Assembly: GCF_046845755.1 (NCBI RefSeq) | Contig: NZ_CP177357.1 | Coordinates: 3,224,001 to 3,288,000 of the forward strand | Direction: 5' to 3' | From: Rubrivirga sp046845755 | GTDB lineage: Bacteria; Bacteroidota; Rhodothermia; Rhodothermales; Rubricoccaceae | Length of the DNA: 64,000 bases | In this document: one piece after another, positions 55,374 through 64,000 of the stretch | Position numbering within the stretch: position 1 is the stretch's first letter | Layout: every line of letters starts with the position of its first letter | Notes under the pieces: model-generated | What the model saw: the letters and a program-made list of their open reading frames with translations, nothing else | Told to the model about the DNA's origin: nothing | The model's database searches: none | Program-made: the position numbers and the translations under genes

Positions 55374-56498
55374 ATGTCCGACGCCTCTGCCCCCTCCATC
55401 CTCATCGTCGGCGCCGGCGGCATCGGCGAGGCCGCCGCCTACATGCTCCTGGACTGGGCCGACGTGCCCATCGGCCGCGTGGTGCTCGCGGACGCCGACG
55501 CGGGGCGGCTGGCACACGCACAGGCGTTCGTCGGCCACGCCGACCGGCTGGACGCCATCCACGCCCCCATCGCCGCCGAGCCGGCCCCGGCCCTCGCCCA
55601 CGCCTTCGCCGACGCCGCCGTCGTGCTCGACTGCCTGCCCGGCGGGCTCGCGCCGACCGTCGCCCGGCTCGCGCTCGACCACGGCTGCCACTACGCGAAC
55701 CTGACCGAGTACGTCGCCGAGACGAACGCGATCACAGACATGGCAGAGGGCGCCGAGACCGGCTTCCTGCTCCAGACCGGGCTCGCGCCGGGCGTCATCA
55801 ACGTGCTCGGCCACCAGCTGATGCAGCAGTTCGAGGCCGACCACGGCGGCGCCGTCGACACGGTCGAGATGAAGGTCGGCGCGCTGACGCGCCACGCGAG
55901 CGGCCCGCACCACTACGGGTTCACGTGGAGCCCGATCGGCGTCGCGACCGAGTACGTCAAGCCCGCGATCGTGCTGCGCGACGGCGAGGTCCGCGAGGTC
56001 CCGTCGCTGTCCGAGCGCGGCCGGCTCGTGCTCGACGGCGTCGTCTACGAGGACGACCTCACCTCGGGCGGCGCGGCCGACATGCCGGAGCACTTCGCGG
56101 GCCAGCTCAAGCGGCTCGACTACAAGACGCTCCGCTACCCCGGCCACTACGCCTGGGTCGAGGGCATCCTGGACGAGACCGGCCGCGACCCCGACGCGCT
56201 CCAGGCGCGGATGGAGGCCGAGATCCCGCTCGTGGAGGACGACATCGTGGTGCTCTACGCGAGCGTGGAGGGGACCGACGGCGACGGCCACCGCCGCCGC
56301 CTCGACCGCAGCGTCGTCGTGGACCCGGTCGCCACGCCGAACGGGCCGATGCGCGCCATCCAGGCCACGACGGCCGCCGGGTTGGCGGAGTCGGCCAAGG
56401 TGCTGCTCGCGGGCGCCCACACCGGCGTCGTGCTCCAGATGGACCTCGACCCCAAGGCGTTCTTGAACGGCGCCTTCGTCGGCCGCGTCTACCGGTAG
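55374..56498 (+). CDS. saccharopine dehydrogenase family protein
   Basis: 374 residues. Rossmann start ILIVGAGGIGEAAAYMLLDW at residues 9-28, then VLADADAGRLAHAQA, VVLDCLPGGLAPTVARLALD and CHYANLTEYVAETNAI, a pattern of the lysine/saccharopine reductase family; GFLLQTGLAPGVINVLG begins the catalytic part. Which amino acid it acts on is not clear; L-lysine 6-dehydrogenase and carboxynorspermidine-type enzymes are relatives. It lies alone between the unknown helical gene and lysS. Confidence 0.8.
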   Translation: MSDASAPSILIVGAGGIGEAAAYMLLDWADVPIGRVVLADADAGRLAHAQAFVGHADRLDAIHAPIAAEPAPALAHAFADAAVVLDCLPGGLAPTVARLALDHGCHYANLTEYVAETNAITDMAEGAETGFLLQTGLAPGVINVLGHQLMQQFEADHGGAVDTVEMKVGALTRHASGPHHYGFTWSPIGVATEYVKPAIVLRDGEVREVPSLSERGRLVLDGVVYEDDLTSGGAADMPEHFAGQLKRLDYKTLRYPGHYAWVEGILDETGRDPDALQARMEAEIPLVEDDIVVLYASVEGTDGDGHRRRLDRSVVVDPVATPNGPMRAIQATTAAGLAESAKVLLAGAHTGVVLQMDLDPKAFLNGAFVGRVYR

Positions 56499-56529
56499 CC
56501 TCTCGCACGCTGCAGTCCTGCCCAGCTTC

Positions 56530-56657
56530 GTCATCCTGAGCGGAGTCGAAGGATCTCTGGTGCGACGGGGTCTCGCCTCTACGCCGAGAGCAGTACCGGG
56601 GCGGACCGCTCGCCAGAGATCCTTCGACTACGGCCTGCGGCCTTCACTCAGGATGAC
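56530..56657. repeat. 128-base inverted repeat element
   Basis: Left arm GTCATCCTGAG...GAAGGATCTCTGG (56530-56560), right arm CCAGAGATCCTTCG...CTCAGGATGAC (56613-56657). Outer 11 and inner 14 bases are perfect complements, with a longer insert in the right arm. It lies in the 329-base gap before lysS. Similar TCATCCTGAGC/GAAGGATCT repeats are widespread in bacterial intergenic DNA. No other content seen apart from a CT-rich stretch near 56690. Confidence 0.75.
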
Positions 56658-56827
56658 AGGCTTTAAGGGAGCGGGCACTCCCCTGCGCCTCTGCTCGCTC
56701 CTCATTCCTCGTCCCCGCGACCGGCGCGAGCCCCCCTCCCGAAGCCTCGGCGCAGAATGGCCCCCTCGGGCGGCGGCACGGGCGGCGGCGCGTAGACTGC
56801 CCGCCCCGCCCCGCCCCGACCCGACCG

Positions 56828-58453
56828 ATGGCCCTCACTGAGCAAGAGCAGATCCGCCGCGACCACCTCGACGCCCTGCGCGACGCGGGCGTCGAGCCGT
56901 TCCCCGCCGACGCGTGGACGACCACGCACCACGCTGCGGACGTGGTCGGCGGCTATGACGACGCCCAGCACGACCCCGAGGCCGAGGGGACGACGCCCAT
57001 CCGCGTGACGCTCGCCGGTCGGATGCAGACCGCGCGTGTGCTCGGTAAGGTGGCCTTTTTCCACCTCGCCGACGAGAGCGGGCGCGTCCAGATCCACGTC
57101 CGCCGCGACGACCTGGCGGCGCAGGACGCCGCGCTCACGGGCGCCGCCGAAGGCCGGGGGTTCTACAACGCCGTGTTCAAGAAGCTGCTCGACCCCGGCG
57201 ACTGGGTCGGCGTCGAGGGCGAGGTGTTCCGGACGCAGAAGGGCGAGGTCAGCGTCCGCGCCGAGCGGCTCGTGCTGCTCTCGAAGTCGCTCAAGCCGCT
57301 CCCCGTTGAGAAGACGGTGACCGACGCCGAGACCGGCGAGACGACGACGTTCAACGAGGTCACCGACCCCGAATTCCGCTACCGCCAGCGCTACGCCGAC
57401 CTCGCGCTCCACCCCGAGGTCCGCGACGTGTTTCGGACGCGGCACCGCATCGTCCGCACCATCCAGGGCTTCTTGGACGACCAGGGCTACGTCGAGGTCG
57501 AGACGCCGGCGCTGCAGCCGCTCTACGGCGGCGCCGCCGCGCGCCCGTTCACGACGCACCACAACGCGCTCGACATGCCGCTCTTCCTGCGGATCGCGGA
57601 CGAGCTGTACCTCAAGCGCCTGCTCGTCGGCGGGTTCGAGGGCGTCTACGAGATCGCCAAGGACTTCCGGAACGAGGGGCTCTCGCGGTTCCACAACCCC
57701 GAGTTCACCATGCTCGAGCTGTACGTCGCCTTCCGCGACTACGACTGGATGATGGGGCTCGTGGAGCGGATGCTGGAGGCGATCGCCGTCGCCGTCCACG
57801 GCTCGACCGACGTGCCGCGCACGATCGGCGACGCGGCGCACACGCTCGACATGTCGGCCCCTTTCCGCCGCGTGCCCATGTTCGACGCCATCGCCGAGGC
57901 GACGGGCCACCAGCTCTACCGCGACGGCGCGGTCGCGGGTCGGGACGAGATCGCGGCCGTCGCGCGCGAGGTCGGCGTCGACGTCGACGCCAGCATGGGC
58001 GCGGGCAAGCTCATCGACGAGATCTTCGGCGAGGCCGTCGAGCCCGGCCTGCTCCAGCCGACGTTTATCACCGACTACCCCGTCGAGCTGTCGCCGCTGG
58101 CGAAGCGCCACCGCTCGAAGCCGGGACTGGTGGAGCGGTTCGAGCTGATCGTCGGCGGCAAGGAGCTGTGCAACGCCTTCTCCGAGCTCAACGACCCGCT
58201 CGACCAGCGCGCCCGCTTCGAGGACCAGGCCGGGCTGGCGGCGGCCGGCGACGACGAGGCTGTCCACACGATCGACGAGGACTTTTTGCGCGCCCTCGAG
58301 TACGGCATGCCGCCCGCGGCGGGCCTGGGCGTCGGCCTGGACCGGCTCGTGATGCTGATGACCGACCAGCCCTCCATCCGCGACGTGCTCCTCTTCCCCC
58401 TCCTGCGCCCAGAGACCGCGAGCGCCGCTGGCGACGCCGAGGACGAGGGCTGA
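56828..58453 (+). CDS. lysS: lysyl-tRNA synthetase, class II
   Basis: 541 residues, slightly longer than E. coli LysS. N-terminal OB-fold anticodon domain, then class II motifs: motif 1 near LQPLYGGAAARPFTTHHNAL, motif 2 in YEIAKDFRNEGLSRFHNPEF and motif 3 in GLGVGLDRLVMLMTDQPSIR. It charges tRNA-Lys with lysine. ATG 56828 begins the conserved EQIRRDHLDALRDAGVEPFP. Ends in an acidic tail (AGDAEDEG). Confidence 0.95.
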   Translation: MALTEQEQIRRDHLDALRDAGVEPFPADAWTTTHHAADVVGGYDDAQHDPEAEGTTPIRVTLAGRMQTARVLGKVAFFHLADESGRVQIHVRRDDLAAQDAALTGAAEGRGFYNAVFKKLLDPGDWVGVEGEVFRTQKGEVSVRAERLVLLSKSLKPLPVEKTVTDAETGETTTFNEVTDPEFRYRQRYADLALHPEVRDVFRTRHRIVRTIQGFLDDQGYVEVETPALQPLYGGAAARPFTTHHNALDMPLFLRIADELYLKRLLVGGFEGVYEIAKDFRNEGLSRFHNPEFTMLELYVAFRDYDWMMGLVERMLEAIAVAVHGSTDVPRTIGDAAHTLDMSAPFRRVPMFDAIAEATGHQLYRDGAVAGRDEIAAVAREVGVDVDASMGAGKLIDEIFGEAVEPGLLQPTFITDYPVELSPLAKRHRSKPGLVERFELIVGGKELCNAFSELNDPLDQRARFEDQAGLAAAGDDEAVHTIDEDFLRALEYGMPPAAGLGVGLDRLVMLMTDQPSIRDVLLFPLLRPETASAAGDAEDEG

Positions 58454-58474
58454 GGCGCCGCCCCCAAACCGGAC

Positions 58475-58505
58475 GCGGCCCGGCCCCTCGTAGGAGCCGG
58501 GCCGC
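58475..58505. terminator. bidirectional hairpin between lysS and the CHRD gene
   Basis: GCGGCCCGGC (58475-58484) pairs with GCCGGGCCGC (58496-58505). It sits in the 75-base gap between two convergent stops, without a long T-run. Confidence 0.6.
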
Positions 58506-58528
58506 GCATCGGACCGCGAGCGAAGTCG

Positions 58529-61500
58529 CTAGCGGAGGACCGTGAACCGGGCCGAGGTCACACCGTCGGCCGTCCGGATGCGGACGAGGTAGGTGCCGGC
58601 GCCGAACGCGCCCGCGTCGAGCGCAACGGCCTGGCGGGCCCCCGCCGTCATCGCCCCCACGGGCTGCGAGAGCACCCGGCGGCCGAGCATGTCGAACACC
58701 TCGACGGTCACGTCGCCGGTCTCGGGGAGGTCGAGGAGCAAGCGGACCGCCCCGCGCGTCGGGTTCGGCGCGGCCTCGACGGCCAGCGCCAGCGCCGTCG
58801 CGTCGCCGTCGCGCTCGACGCTGGCGCCCCGGGTCAGCGTCACGGCGGCGGCCGTGCCGGCCGTCGTGAAGCTGCCGTCGCTGGCGATCGCCCGGTGGTA
58901 GACGGTGATCATCTCGCCGTCGGCGACGCCGTTGTCGGCGAGCAAGGCGTTGATGTTGGCGACGGTCGCCTCAAACGTCGGCGTGGTGCCCGCGGCGGCG
59001 TCGAAGACGACCGTCGTGAAGGCCTGGTCGAGCGCTACCTGCCAGCGGTACGCGACCGTGTTGGCGTTGGGGTCGCCGCCCGTCCACGTCACCACGAAGG
59101 GGGCCTCGCCGTCGCCGGAGAGGTCGACGGACGCGCCGTCGGCGGGCGACGTGATTGCCGGAGCGACCGGCGCGAGGTCGGTGCTGACGAGCACCTGGCC
59201 GCGGATCTCCCCGCTCGGCGTGTCGACCGAGTGGACGTTGACGTAGTAGCCGCCGGCCAGGAAGGCTGCACGTTGCTCGTCGGTCAGCTCGAACACGTTG
59301 TCGGCCGAGGGGAACGCCCCCGCCCGGTTGTCGGCCTCCAGCGCGACGACGAGTGGGAACACCACGCCGCCGTTCTGGGCGACGGGCCCGAGGTGGAGGT
59401 GCGCCCCGACGGCGCTGTTGAAGTCGCTCGCGAGCCCGGCGAAGGCGCCCGACACGGTCAGCGTGGACCCGTCGAGCAGGGCGAGCACGCCGCCCGTGGC
59501 GTCGGTGTCGACAGCCGGCACCTCGTTGGCGCCGACCAGCCACGCCTCCAGCGGACGGACCGCGACGGGCACGGCCTGCCCCCGGAGCTCGCCGCTGGCG
59601 ATCGCGTCGGAGTGGATGTTGACGTAGTAGCCGCCGTCGACGAACTCCTGCGCGTCCTCGGGCGTGATCGTGAACCGGTTGGCGGCCGCCTCGAAGGTGC
59701 CGCTCGCGTCGTCGCCGCCGACGGCCGTCGTCAGCGAGAACGCGATGTCGCCGTTCGCGCCGATGCGCGCCTCGTGGAGGTGCGCACCGCCCCCGACGGC
59801 CTCGTTGAAGCCGGCGATGCCGGAAAAGGCGCCGCTCAGGATGGCCGTGCCGCCCGCGATCTCGACGACGGCGCCGCCGCGCGCCTGCGAGCCGTTGGCC
59901 GGCACCTCGGCGCGCCCCGAGAGGACGGCCCGGAGCTGCGCCGACGACGCCGGGAGGGCCTGGCCGCGCACCTCGCCCGACGGGATCGCCGTCGAGTGGA
60001 CGTTGACGTAGATGCGCCGCTGCTGGAGCGCCGCGATCTGGTCGGCTGTCAGCTCAAACGTGTTGGCCGAGGCCTCGAAGCGGCCCCCGCGCTCGTCGCC
60101 GTCGACGGCCGCCGCGAGCGGGCGCGTGACGCCGCCGTTCTGACCGGCCAGCCCGATGTGGAGGTGCGAGCCGACCGCCGCGTTGTACGCGCTCTCCAGC
60201 CCGGCAAAGCTGCCGGACGCCGTAAAGCGGTTGCCGACCAGTTCCAGCGCGAGCCCACCGCCAGCGGCGCTCCCGTTCGCCGGCACCTCGTTCGATCCGC
60301 CCAGGACGACAGTGAACGGCACCGAGGCGGCGTTGAGGACCTGCCCCCGGATCTCGCCCGACGGGACGGCCTCGGAGTGGACGTTGACGTATACCCCGCG
60401 CGCGGCGAGCGCCGCCGCAAAGTCGCCCGAGACCGTGGTCGTGTTGTCGCCGGCGGCGAAGACCCCGTCGTCGGTGCCGTCCAGCGTCGGCGATAGGGCG
60501 ACGACGACGCCGCCGTTCTGGCCCGCCAGCGCCGTGTGGAGGTGCGCCCCGACGGGCTCGTTAAAGTCGTCGACGCCGGCGAAGCTGCCCGACGCGATCA
60601 GCTGGTCGCCGAGCACCTCGACGATCACCGCGCCGCCCGCCAGCGACGGGACGGCCGGCACCTCGGCGCTGCCCGAGAGTGTCGCCCGGAAGGTGGTTGA
60701 GCCCGCCGCGACAAGCTGCCCGCGGATCTCGCCCGAGGCGATCTCGGCGGAGTGGACGTTGACGTAGACCCGCCGCTCGGCAAGCGCCGTCGCCTGCTCG
60801 TCGGTCAGCGTGAACGTGTTGTCGGCCGGGAGGAACGTGCCGCCCCGGTTGTCGGCGGTGAGCGTCGGGACGAGGGGGAGGATGACGCCGCCGTTCTGCC
60901 CGGCGTAGCCCACGTGGAGGTGCGCCCCGACGGCGCTGTTGAAGTCGCTCCCGAGCCCGGCGAAGGTGCCCGAGACGGTCAGCGTGGTCCCGTTGACGTC
61001 TGCGACGACCGCGCCGGTCGCGTTCGAGACGGTCACCGGGACTTCGTTGCCGCCGGAAAGGTTGGCGCGGTAGGCCGTCGCGACGGACGGCACGAGCTGC
61101 GCGCGGATCTGGCCCGCGGGGAACGCCTCCGAGTGCACGTTGACGTAGAGCTGGCGCCGGTCGAGCGCCTCCATCTGGTGGGCCGTGAGCGTGAACGTGT
61201 TGCGGCCGGCCTCGAACGTGCCGCCGCGCTGGTCCGCGTCGAGCGTCGGGTCGAGGGCGACTTCGACGCCCCCGGCCTGCCCGGCGTAGCCGCGGTGGAT
61301 GTGCGAGACGGTGTAGTCCGACGCGAAGCCATCGAACCCGCCGGTGACCGTCAGCGCCGAGCCGTCGAGAACGGCCGAGATCTCGCCGCTGGCGAGCGTC
61401 ACGTTCGCCGGCGGCGCCTCGTTGCTGCCCGAGAGCGCGGCCGTGTAGGTCGTCGTCCCGCCGCTGCCCGCGTCCACGATCTGCATCGAGAGGCCCATCA

Positions 61501-61894
61501 GGCTGTGGTTGCCGCACTGGTAGTACAGCACGTCCGGCGCGCCCGTGGGCACGGTGAACGTCAGCGTGGAGGTGCCCGTGGCAAAGTTGCCCGTCACGCC
61601 GTCCGAGAAGACGCCGGCCCCGGCGCCCGTCGCGCTCGTGGAGAGATAGAAGGGGTGGACGCTCGAGACGTTGTTCATCACGAACGTGTACGTCTGCCCG
61701 CGTTCGAGCGTCAGGTCCGGCACCTCAGCGCCGTCGATGAGGTAGGCGGAGGGATGGCCCTGGCCCGCGTTCGGGTGGGCGGAGGTCTTCGTGGCCACGG
61801 TGACGTCGAACGACGTCTGCGCGTGGAGCGGGCCGGCCAGCACGAGCGCCGCGAGGGCGACCGCGGCGAACCGGCGGAGGAGGAGCAAGGTCAT
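58529..61894 (-). CDS. secreted cupredoxin plus six-CHRD-repeat protein, T9SS-sorted
   Basis: 1121 residues. Signal peptide about 1-26. Residues about 27-140 resemble a type-1 copper (cupredoxin) domain with candidate ligands His80 (VHPFYL), Cys127, His130 and Met133 (CGNHSLM). Then six CHRD repeats of about 125 residues start near 149, 273, 401, 526, 651 and 781, each opening with AxLxGxNEVPA-like text and containing a HLHxGxAGQNGGV and YVNVHSxxxPSGEIRGQ block. An Ig-like domain near 910-1020 precedes a T9SS sorting domain (APNPTRGAVRLLLDLPETGD, RRVLSQPVGAM) at the end. Likely an outer surface or extracellular protein; function unknown. A TTG just upstream is possible as start. Confidence 0.85.
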   Translation of the reverse strand: MTLLLLRRFAAVALAALVLAGPLHAQTSFDVTVATKTSAHPNAGQGHPSAYLIDGAEVPDLTLERGQTYTFVMNNVSSVHPFYLSTSATGAGAGVFSDGVTGNFATGTSTLTFTVPTGAPDVLYYQCGNHSLMGLSMQIVDAGSGGTTTYTAALSGSNEAPPANVTLASGEISAVLDGSALTVTGGFDGFASDYTVSHIHRGYAGQAGGVEVALDPTLDADQRGGTFEAGRNTFTLTAHQMEALDRRQLYVNVHSEAFPAGQIRAQLVPSVATAYRANLSGGNEVPVTVSNATGAVVADVNGTTLTVSGTFAGLGSDFNSAVGAHLHVGYAGQNGGVILPLVPTLTADNRGGTFLPADNTFTLTDEQATALAERRVYVNVHSAEIASGEIRGQLVAAGSTTFRATLSGSAEVPAVPSLAGGAVIVEVLGDQLIASGSFAGVDDFNEPVGAHLHTALAGQNGGVVVALSPTLDGTDDGVFAAGDNTTTVSGDFAAALAARGVYVNVHSEAVPSGEIRGQVLNAASVPFTVVLGGSNEVPANGSAAGGGLALELVGNRFTASGSFAGLESAYNAAVGSHLHIGLAGQNGGVTRPLAAAVDGDERGGRFEASANTFELTADQIAALQQRRIYVNVHSTAIPSGEVRGQALPASSAQLRAVLSGRAEVPANGSQARGGAVVEIAGGTAILSGAFSGIAGFNEAVGGGAHLHEARIGANGDIAFSLTTAVGGDDASGTFEAAANRFTITPEDAQEFVDGGYYVNIHSDAIASGELRGQAVPVAVRPLEAWLVGANEVPAVDTDATGGVLALLDGSTLTVSGAFAGLASDFNSAVGAHLHLGPVAQNGGVVFPLVVALEADNRAGAFPSADNVFELTDEQRAAFLAGGYYVNVHSVDTPSGEIRGQVLVSTDLAPVAPAITSPADGASVDLSGDGEAPFVVTWTGGDPNANTVAYRWQVALDQAFTTVVFDAAAGTTPTFEATVANINALLADNGVADGEMITVYHRAIASDGSFTTAGTAAAVTLTRGASVERDGDATALALAVEAAPNPTRGAVRLLLDLPETGDVTVEVFDMLGRRVLSQPVGAMTAGARQAVALDAGAFGAGTYLVRIRTADGVTSARFTVLR

Positions 61895-62018
61895 CAAAAG
61901 GAGGGAGAAGGGATCTGTCTGCGTTCTCCTCCCAACACCCCGCAGATCCGACCCGGCCTCCAGTTCAGGGGTCGTCTGACCGGCTGCAGCGCCCTGTCCT
62001 ACACGCCCCCCGGTCCCA

Positions 62019-62042
62019 CCGGGTCTCGGCGCCGAGACCCGG
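62019..62042. terminator. perfect 24-base palindrome
   Basis: CCGGGTCTCGGC-GCCGAGACCCGG, just after the ABM-domain gene stop on the minus strand and about 125 bases before the CHRD gene start. It may terminate the ABM gene or be an operator. Confidence 0.5.
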
Positions 62043-62045
62043 CGG

Positions 62046-62360
62046 TCAGGGGTGGTGCTCGGCGACCTCGTAGTGGGTCGCCCGCGCGTCGAACCGCGCC
62101 AGCAGCTCGCGGGCGGCCGTCGGCACGACGGCCCGCTCGGGGTCGTCGCCCGCGAACGCCCGGACGGCGGCCCAGTCGGCGAACCGCATGACGGTCACGA
62201 AGGCCACCTCGTCGCCCTGAACGCGGCGCAACACCTCGATGCCCCGGAAGCCGGGCGCGGGGTCGGTCAAGAAGCCGTCGGCGATCTCGCGCGCGAGGAA
62301 GGCCTGGTACGCGTCGGCGTCGGCGGGCGCGGTCCAGCCGTGCCAGAATCGGACGATCAT
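62046..62360 (-). CDS. ABM-domain (antibiotic biosynthesis monooxygenase-like) protein
   Basis: 104 residues of a single ferredoxin-like ABM fold: MIVRFWHGWTAPADADAYQA at the start, GIEVLRRVQGDEVAFVTVMR in the middle and VPTAARELLARFDARATHYE near the end. Some members are haem-degrading or quinone-forming enzymes, others unassigned; no catalytic residue set is apparent. It is 58 bases downstream of ruvB, same strand. Confidence 0.75.
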   Translation of the reverse strand: MIVRFWHGWTAPADADAYQAFLAREIADGFLTDPAPGFRGIEVLRRVQGDEVAFVTVMRFADWAAVRAFAGDDPERAVVPTAARELLARFDARATHYEVAEHHP

Positions 62361-62418
62361 CGGGGCGTGGGTTGGGGAGCGTGGAACGTAGGGGCGGCCA
62401 CGCCCCCCGCCCCACGGC

Positions 62419-63471
62419 CTACCCGATCAGCTCGTCGAAGATGTCGGACTGCTTGAGCGGCGGGACGATGTCGAAGTGGTCGTAGGCCCGGCGCGTGGCG
62501 ACCCGGCCGCGCGGCGTCCGCGCCATGAACCCCTCCTGGATGAGGTACGGCTCGTAGACCTCCTCGACGGTCCCGGCGTCCTCGCCGACGGCGACCGCGA
62601 TCGTCGAGATGCCGACCGGCCCGCCGTCGAACTTCTCCATGAGCGCCGTCAAGATGCGGGCGTCCATCTCGTCGAGCCCGGCCTCGTCCACGTCGAGCGC
62701 GTTGAGGGCGTGGTCGGCGACCGCTCGGGAGACCTTGCCGTCGCCCGGGCCCGCCTCGGTCTCGACCTCGGCAAAGTCGCGCGTGCGACGGAGCAGCTTG
62801 TTGGCGATGCGCGGCGTCCCCCGCGAGCGCCGCGCGATCTCGTACGCGCCGTCGTCGTCGATCTCGACGTTCATCAGGTTCGCGCTCCGGTGCACGATCC
62901 GGTGAAGGGTGTCGACGTCGTAGTAGTCGTAGCGGAAGTCGACGCCGAACCGGGCGCGGAGCGGCGCTGTGAGCAGGCCCTTCCGCGTCGTCGCGCCGAT
63001 GAGCGTGAACGGCGGGAGCGCGATCCGGACCGACCGCGCGCTCGGGCCCGAGTCGATCAGGATGTCGATCGCGTAGTCCTCCATCGCCGAGTACAGGTAC
63101 TCCTCGACGACCGGCGAGAGCCGATGGATCTCGTCGATAAAGAGGACGTCGCCCTCGTTGAGGTTCGTCAGCAGCCCGGCGATGTTGGCCGGCTTGTCGA
63201 GCGCCGGGCCCGACGTGCTCTTGACCTCCGACCCCATCTCCTCGGCGATGATGTACGCCAGCGTGGTCTTGCCCAGGCCGGGCGGACCGGACAGGATGAC
63301 GTGGTCGAGCGCCTCGCCGCGCTGGAGGGCAGCCGTCACGAAGACGCGGAGGTTGTCCTTGATCTTGGGCTGGCCGATAAAGTCGTCGAGCGCGCGGGGG
63401 CGGAGCGCCTTCTCGAGGTCGGCGTCGGGCGTGGAGGTCGGCGCTGAGGCGTCGCGGGGGGCGGAGTCCAT
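62419..63471 (-). CDS. ruvB: Holliday junction branch migration ATPase RuvB
   Basis: 350 residues. AAA+ motor that drives branch migration with RuvA. Walker A GPPGLGKTTLAYIIAEEMG, Walker B VLFIDEIHRLSPVVEEYLY, sensor 1 LIGATTRKG, the arginine finger region ARFGVDFRYDY and the C-terminal winged helix GPVGISTIAVAVGED, TPRGRVATRRAYDHF. Start ATG 63471 gives a short disordered N-terminus. No ruvA adjacent. Confidence 0.96.
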   Translation of the reverse strand: MDSAPRDASAPTSTPDADLEKALRPRALDDFIGQPKIKDNLRVFVTAALQRGEALDHVILSGPPGLGKTTLAYIIAEEMGSEVKSTSGPALDKPANIAGLLTNLNEGDVLFIDEIHRLSPVVEEYLYSAMEDYAIDILIDSGPSARSVRIALPPFTLIGATTRKGLLTAPLRARFGVDFRYDYYDVDTLHRIVHRSANLMNVEIDDDGAYEIARRSRGTPRIANKLLRRTRDFAEVETEAGPGDGKVSRAVADHALNALDVDEAGLDEMDARILTALMEKFDGGPVGISTIAVAVGEDAGTVEEVYEPYLIQEGFMARTPRGRVATRRAYDHFDIVPPLKQSDIFDELIG

Positions 63472-63717
63472 CGGAATGCAGGTGTTTGCCGCAAGGTAGA
63501 GGCTGGGTATGACAGGGCGCGTCAGTGACCGGAGGCGGTGCCAGGGCTGTCGTCCACCGGCGGGGGTTTCTGCCGTGCGGCGCCGCGAGCGCCAACCCGT
63601 TGATTCCTACCGGCCTCACCCACCACCCTGTCGACATCCTATCCGAAGAGCGACCGGGCGATCCCCGAAGTCGCTGCGGAACGGGGGTATTTAGCGCTCC
63701 CACCACCGAGAAGACAC

Positions 63718-64000
63718 GTGCCGAGTCGATGGATCGTCGGGGTCGCGGCGCTGCTGGCGGCCGGCGCCCTAGCCCAGCCGGCAGCGCCGGCGGACGTGCC
63801 CGCCCGCGTGACGCAGTTGACGCGCGCGGCGCTCGACGCGCCCTCTCCCGACCGCGGCCGCGCACTCGCGGAGGAGGCCTTGGCGCTCGCCCGCCAGGCG
63901 GGGTCCCCCACGGGCGTCGGGCAGAGCCTGCACGCCGTGGCCTACGCCCGCTACCACCAGGGCGAGGTCGGCACGGACCGGCTCTTTTCTCAGGCCGCGG
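63718..64000 (+). CDS. secreted TPR-like protein, N-terminal part
   Basis: Runs past the window end (94 residues visible). GTG start 63718 is followed by a hydrophobic signal (WIVGVAALLAAGALAQP) and helical repeats: DRGRALAEEALALARQAGSP and GQSLHAVAYARYHQGEVG with the Ala/Gly spacing of TPR pairs. Such N-termini often precede a sensor histidine kinase or adenylate cyclase, but that part is not visible. No other start fits. Confidence 0.55.
   Translation, partial: MPSRWIVGVAALLAAGALAQPAAPADVPARVTQLTRAALDAPSPDRGRALAEEALALARQAGSPTGVGQSLHAVAYARYHQGEVGTDRLFSQAA

Overview
The window is about 70 % G+C in most places and reads as the chromosome of a diderm bacterium of the Bacteroidota/Rhodothermota kind. 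The evidence is three proteins with PNP-type C-terminal sorting domains of type IX secretion (T9SS), a TamA/TamB pair, many lipoproteins with a signal-peptide Cys, CHRD and PKD surface modules and a HemQ-type haem enzyme. A Rubricoccaceae-like member (Rubrivirga/Rubricoccus) is my best guess; it is inference from gene content only.

Layout. 1-4.3 kb: end of an M20 amidohydrolase, a DUF2461 protein, then a deoxynucleoside kinase overlapping an outer-membrane protein gene. 4.5-13.3 kb (minus): tamB, a TamA/Omp85 gene and a YihY-type membrane protein, the envelope biogenesis block. 13.5-19.5 kb: secreted endonuclease I, clpX, an M49-like lipoprotein peptidase, a glycosyltransferase, a VOC protein. 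19.8-21.3 kb: a lower-G+C coiled-coil outer-membrane protein. 21.3-34.8 kb: an antiporter-USP-EIIA fusion, hydrolases, bipA/typA, an M48 lipoprotein, an aldo/keto reductase, a DUF3179 lipoprotein, an aquaporin, holA and an ECF sigma factor.

35.0-39.1 kb is an accessory segment bounded by an intact tRNA-Val(CAC) and a damaged second copy that share 45 identical bases. Inside are a frameshifted response regulator, a RadC fragment cut at the second tRNA copy, and a large T9SS surface protein whose 5' part is strongly AT-rich while its 3' part is not. I see no integrase.

39.1-52.1 kb (minus) is a nearly continuous tetrapyrrole cluster: a MerR-like regulator, hemA, hemC, hemD, hemB, hemQ, hemE, hemH, hemG, hemL, then an MFS exporter and psd. 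It covers the whole C5 route from glutamyl-tRNA. With HemQ present and no hemF or hemN in the cluster, the coproporphyrin-dependent branch is the likely ending. The first four genes overlap by 4-8 bases and are probably translationally coupled.

52.7-64 kb: a MEMO-like protein, a DUF2520 protein, an unrecognised helical protein, a saccharopine-dehydrogenase-family protein, lysS, a giant cupredoxin/CHRD secreted protein, an ABM-domain protein, ruvB and the start of a probable TPR protein.

Many intergenic gaps hold two kinds of repeat: G+C-rich palindromes, and purine-rich/pyrimidine-rich inverted repeats lying just after stop codons. No CRISPR array, rRNA operon or complete insertion sequence was seen.
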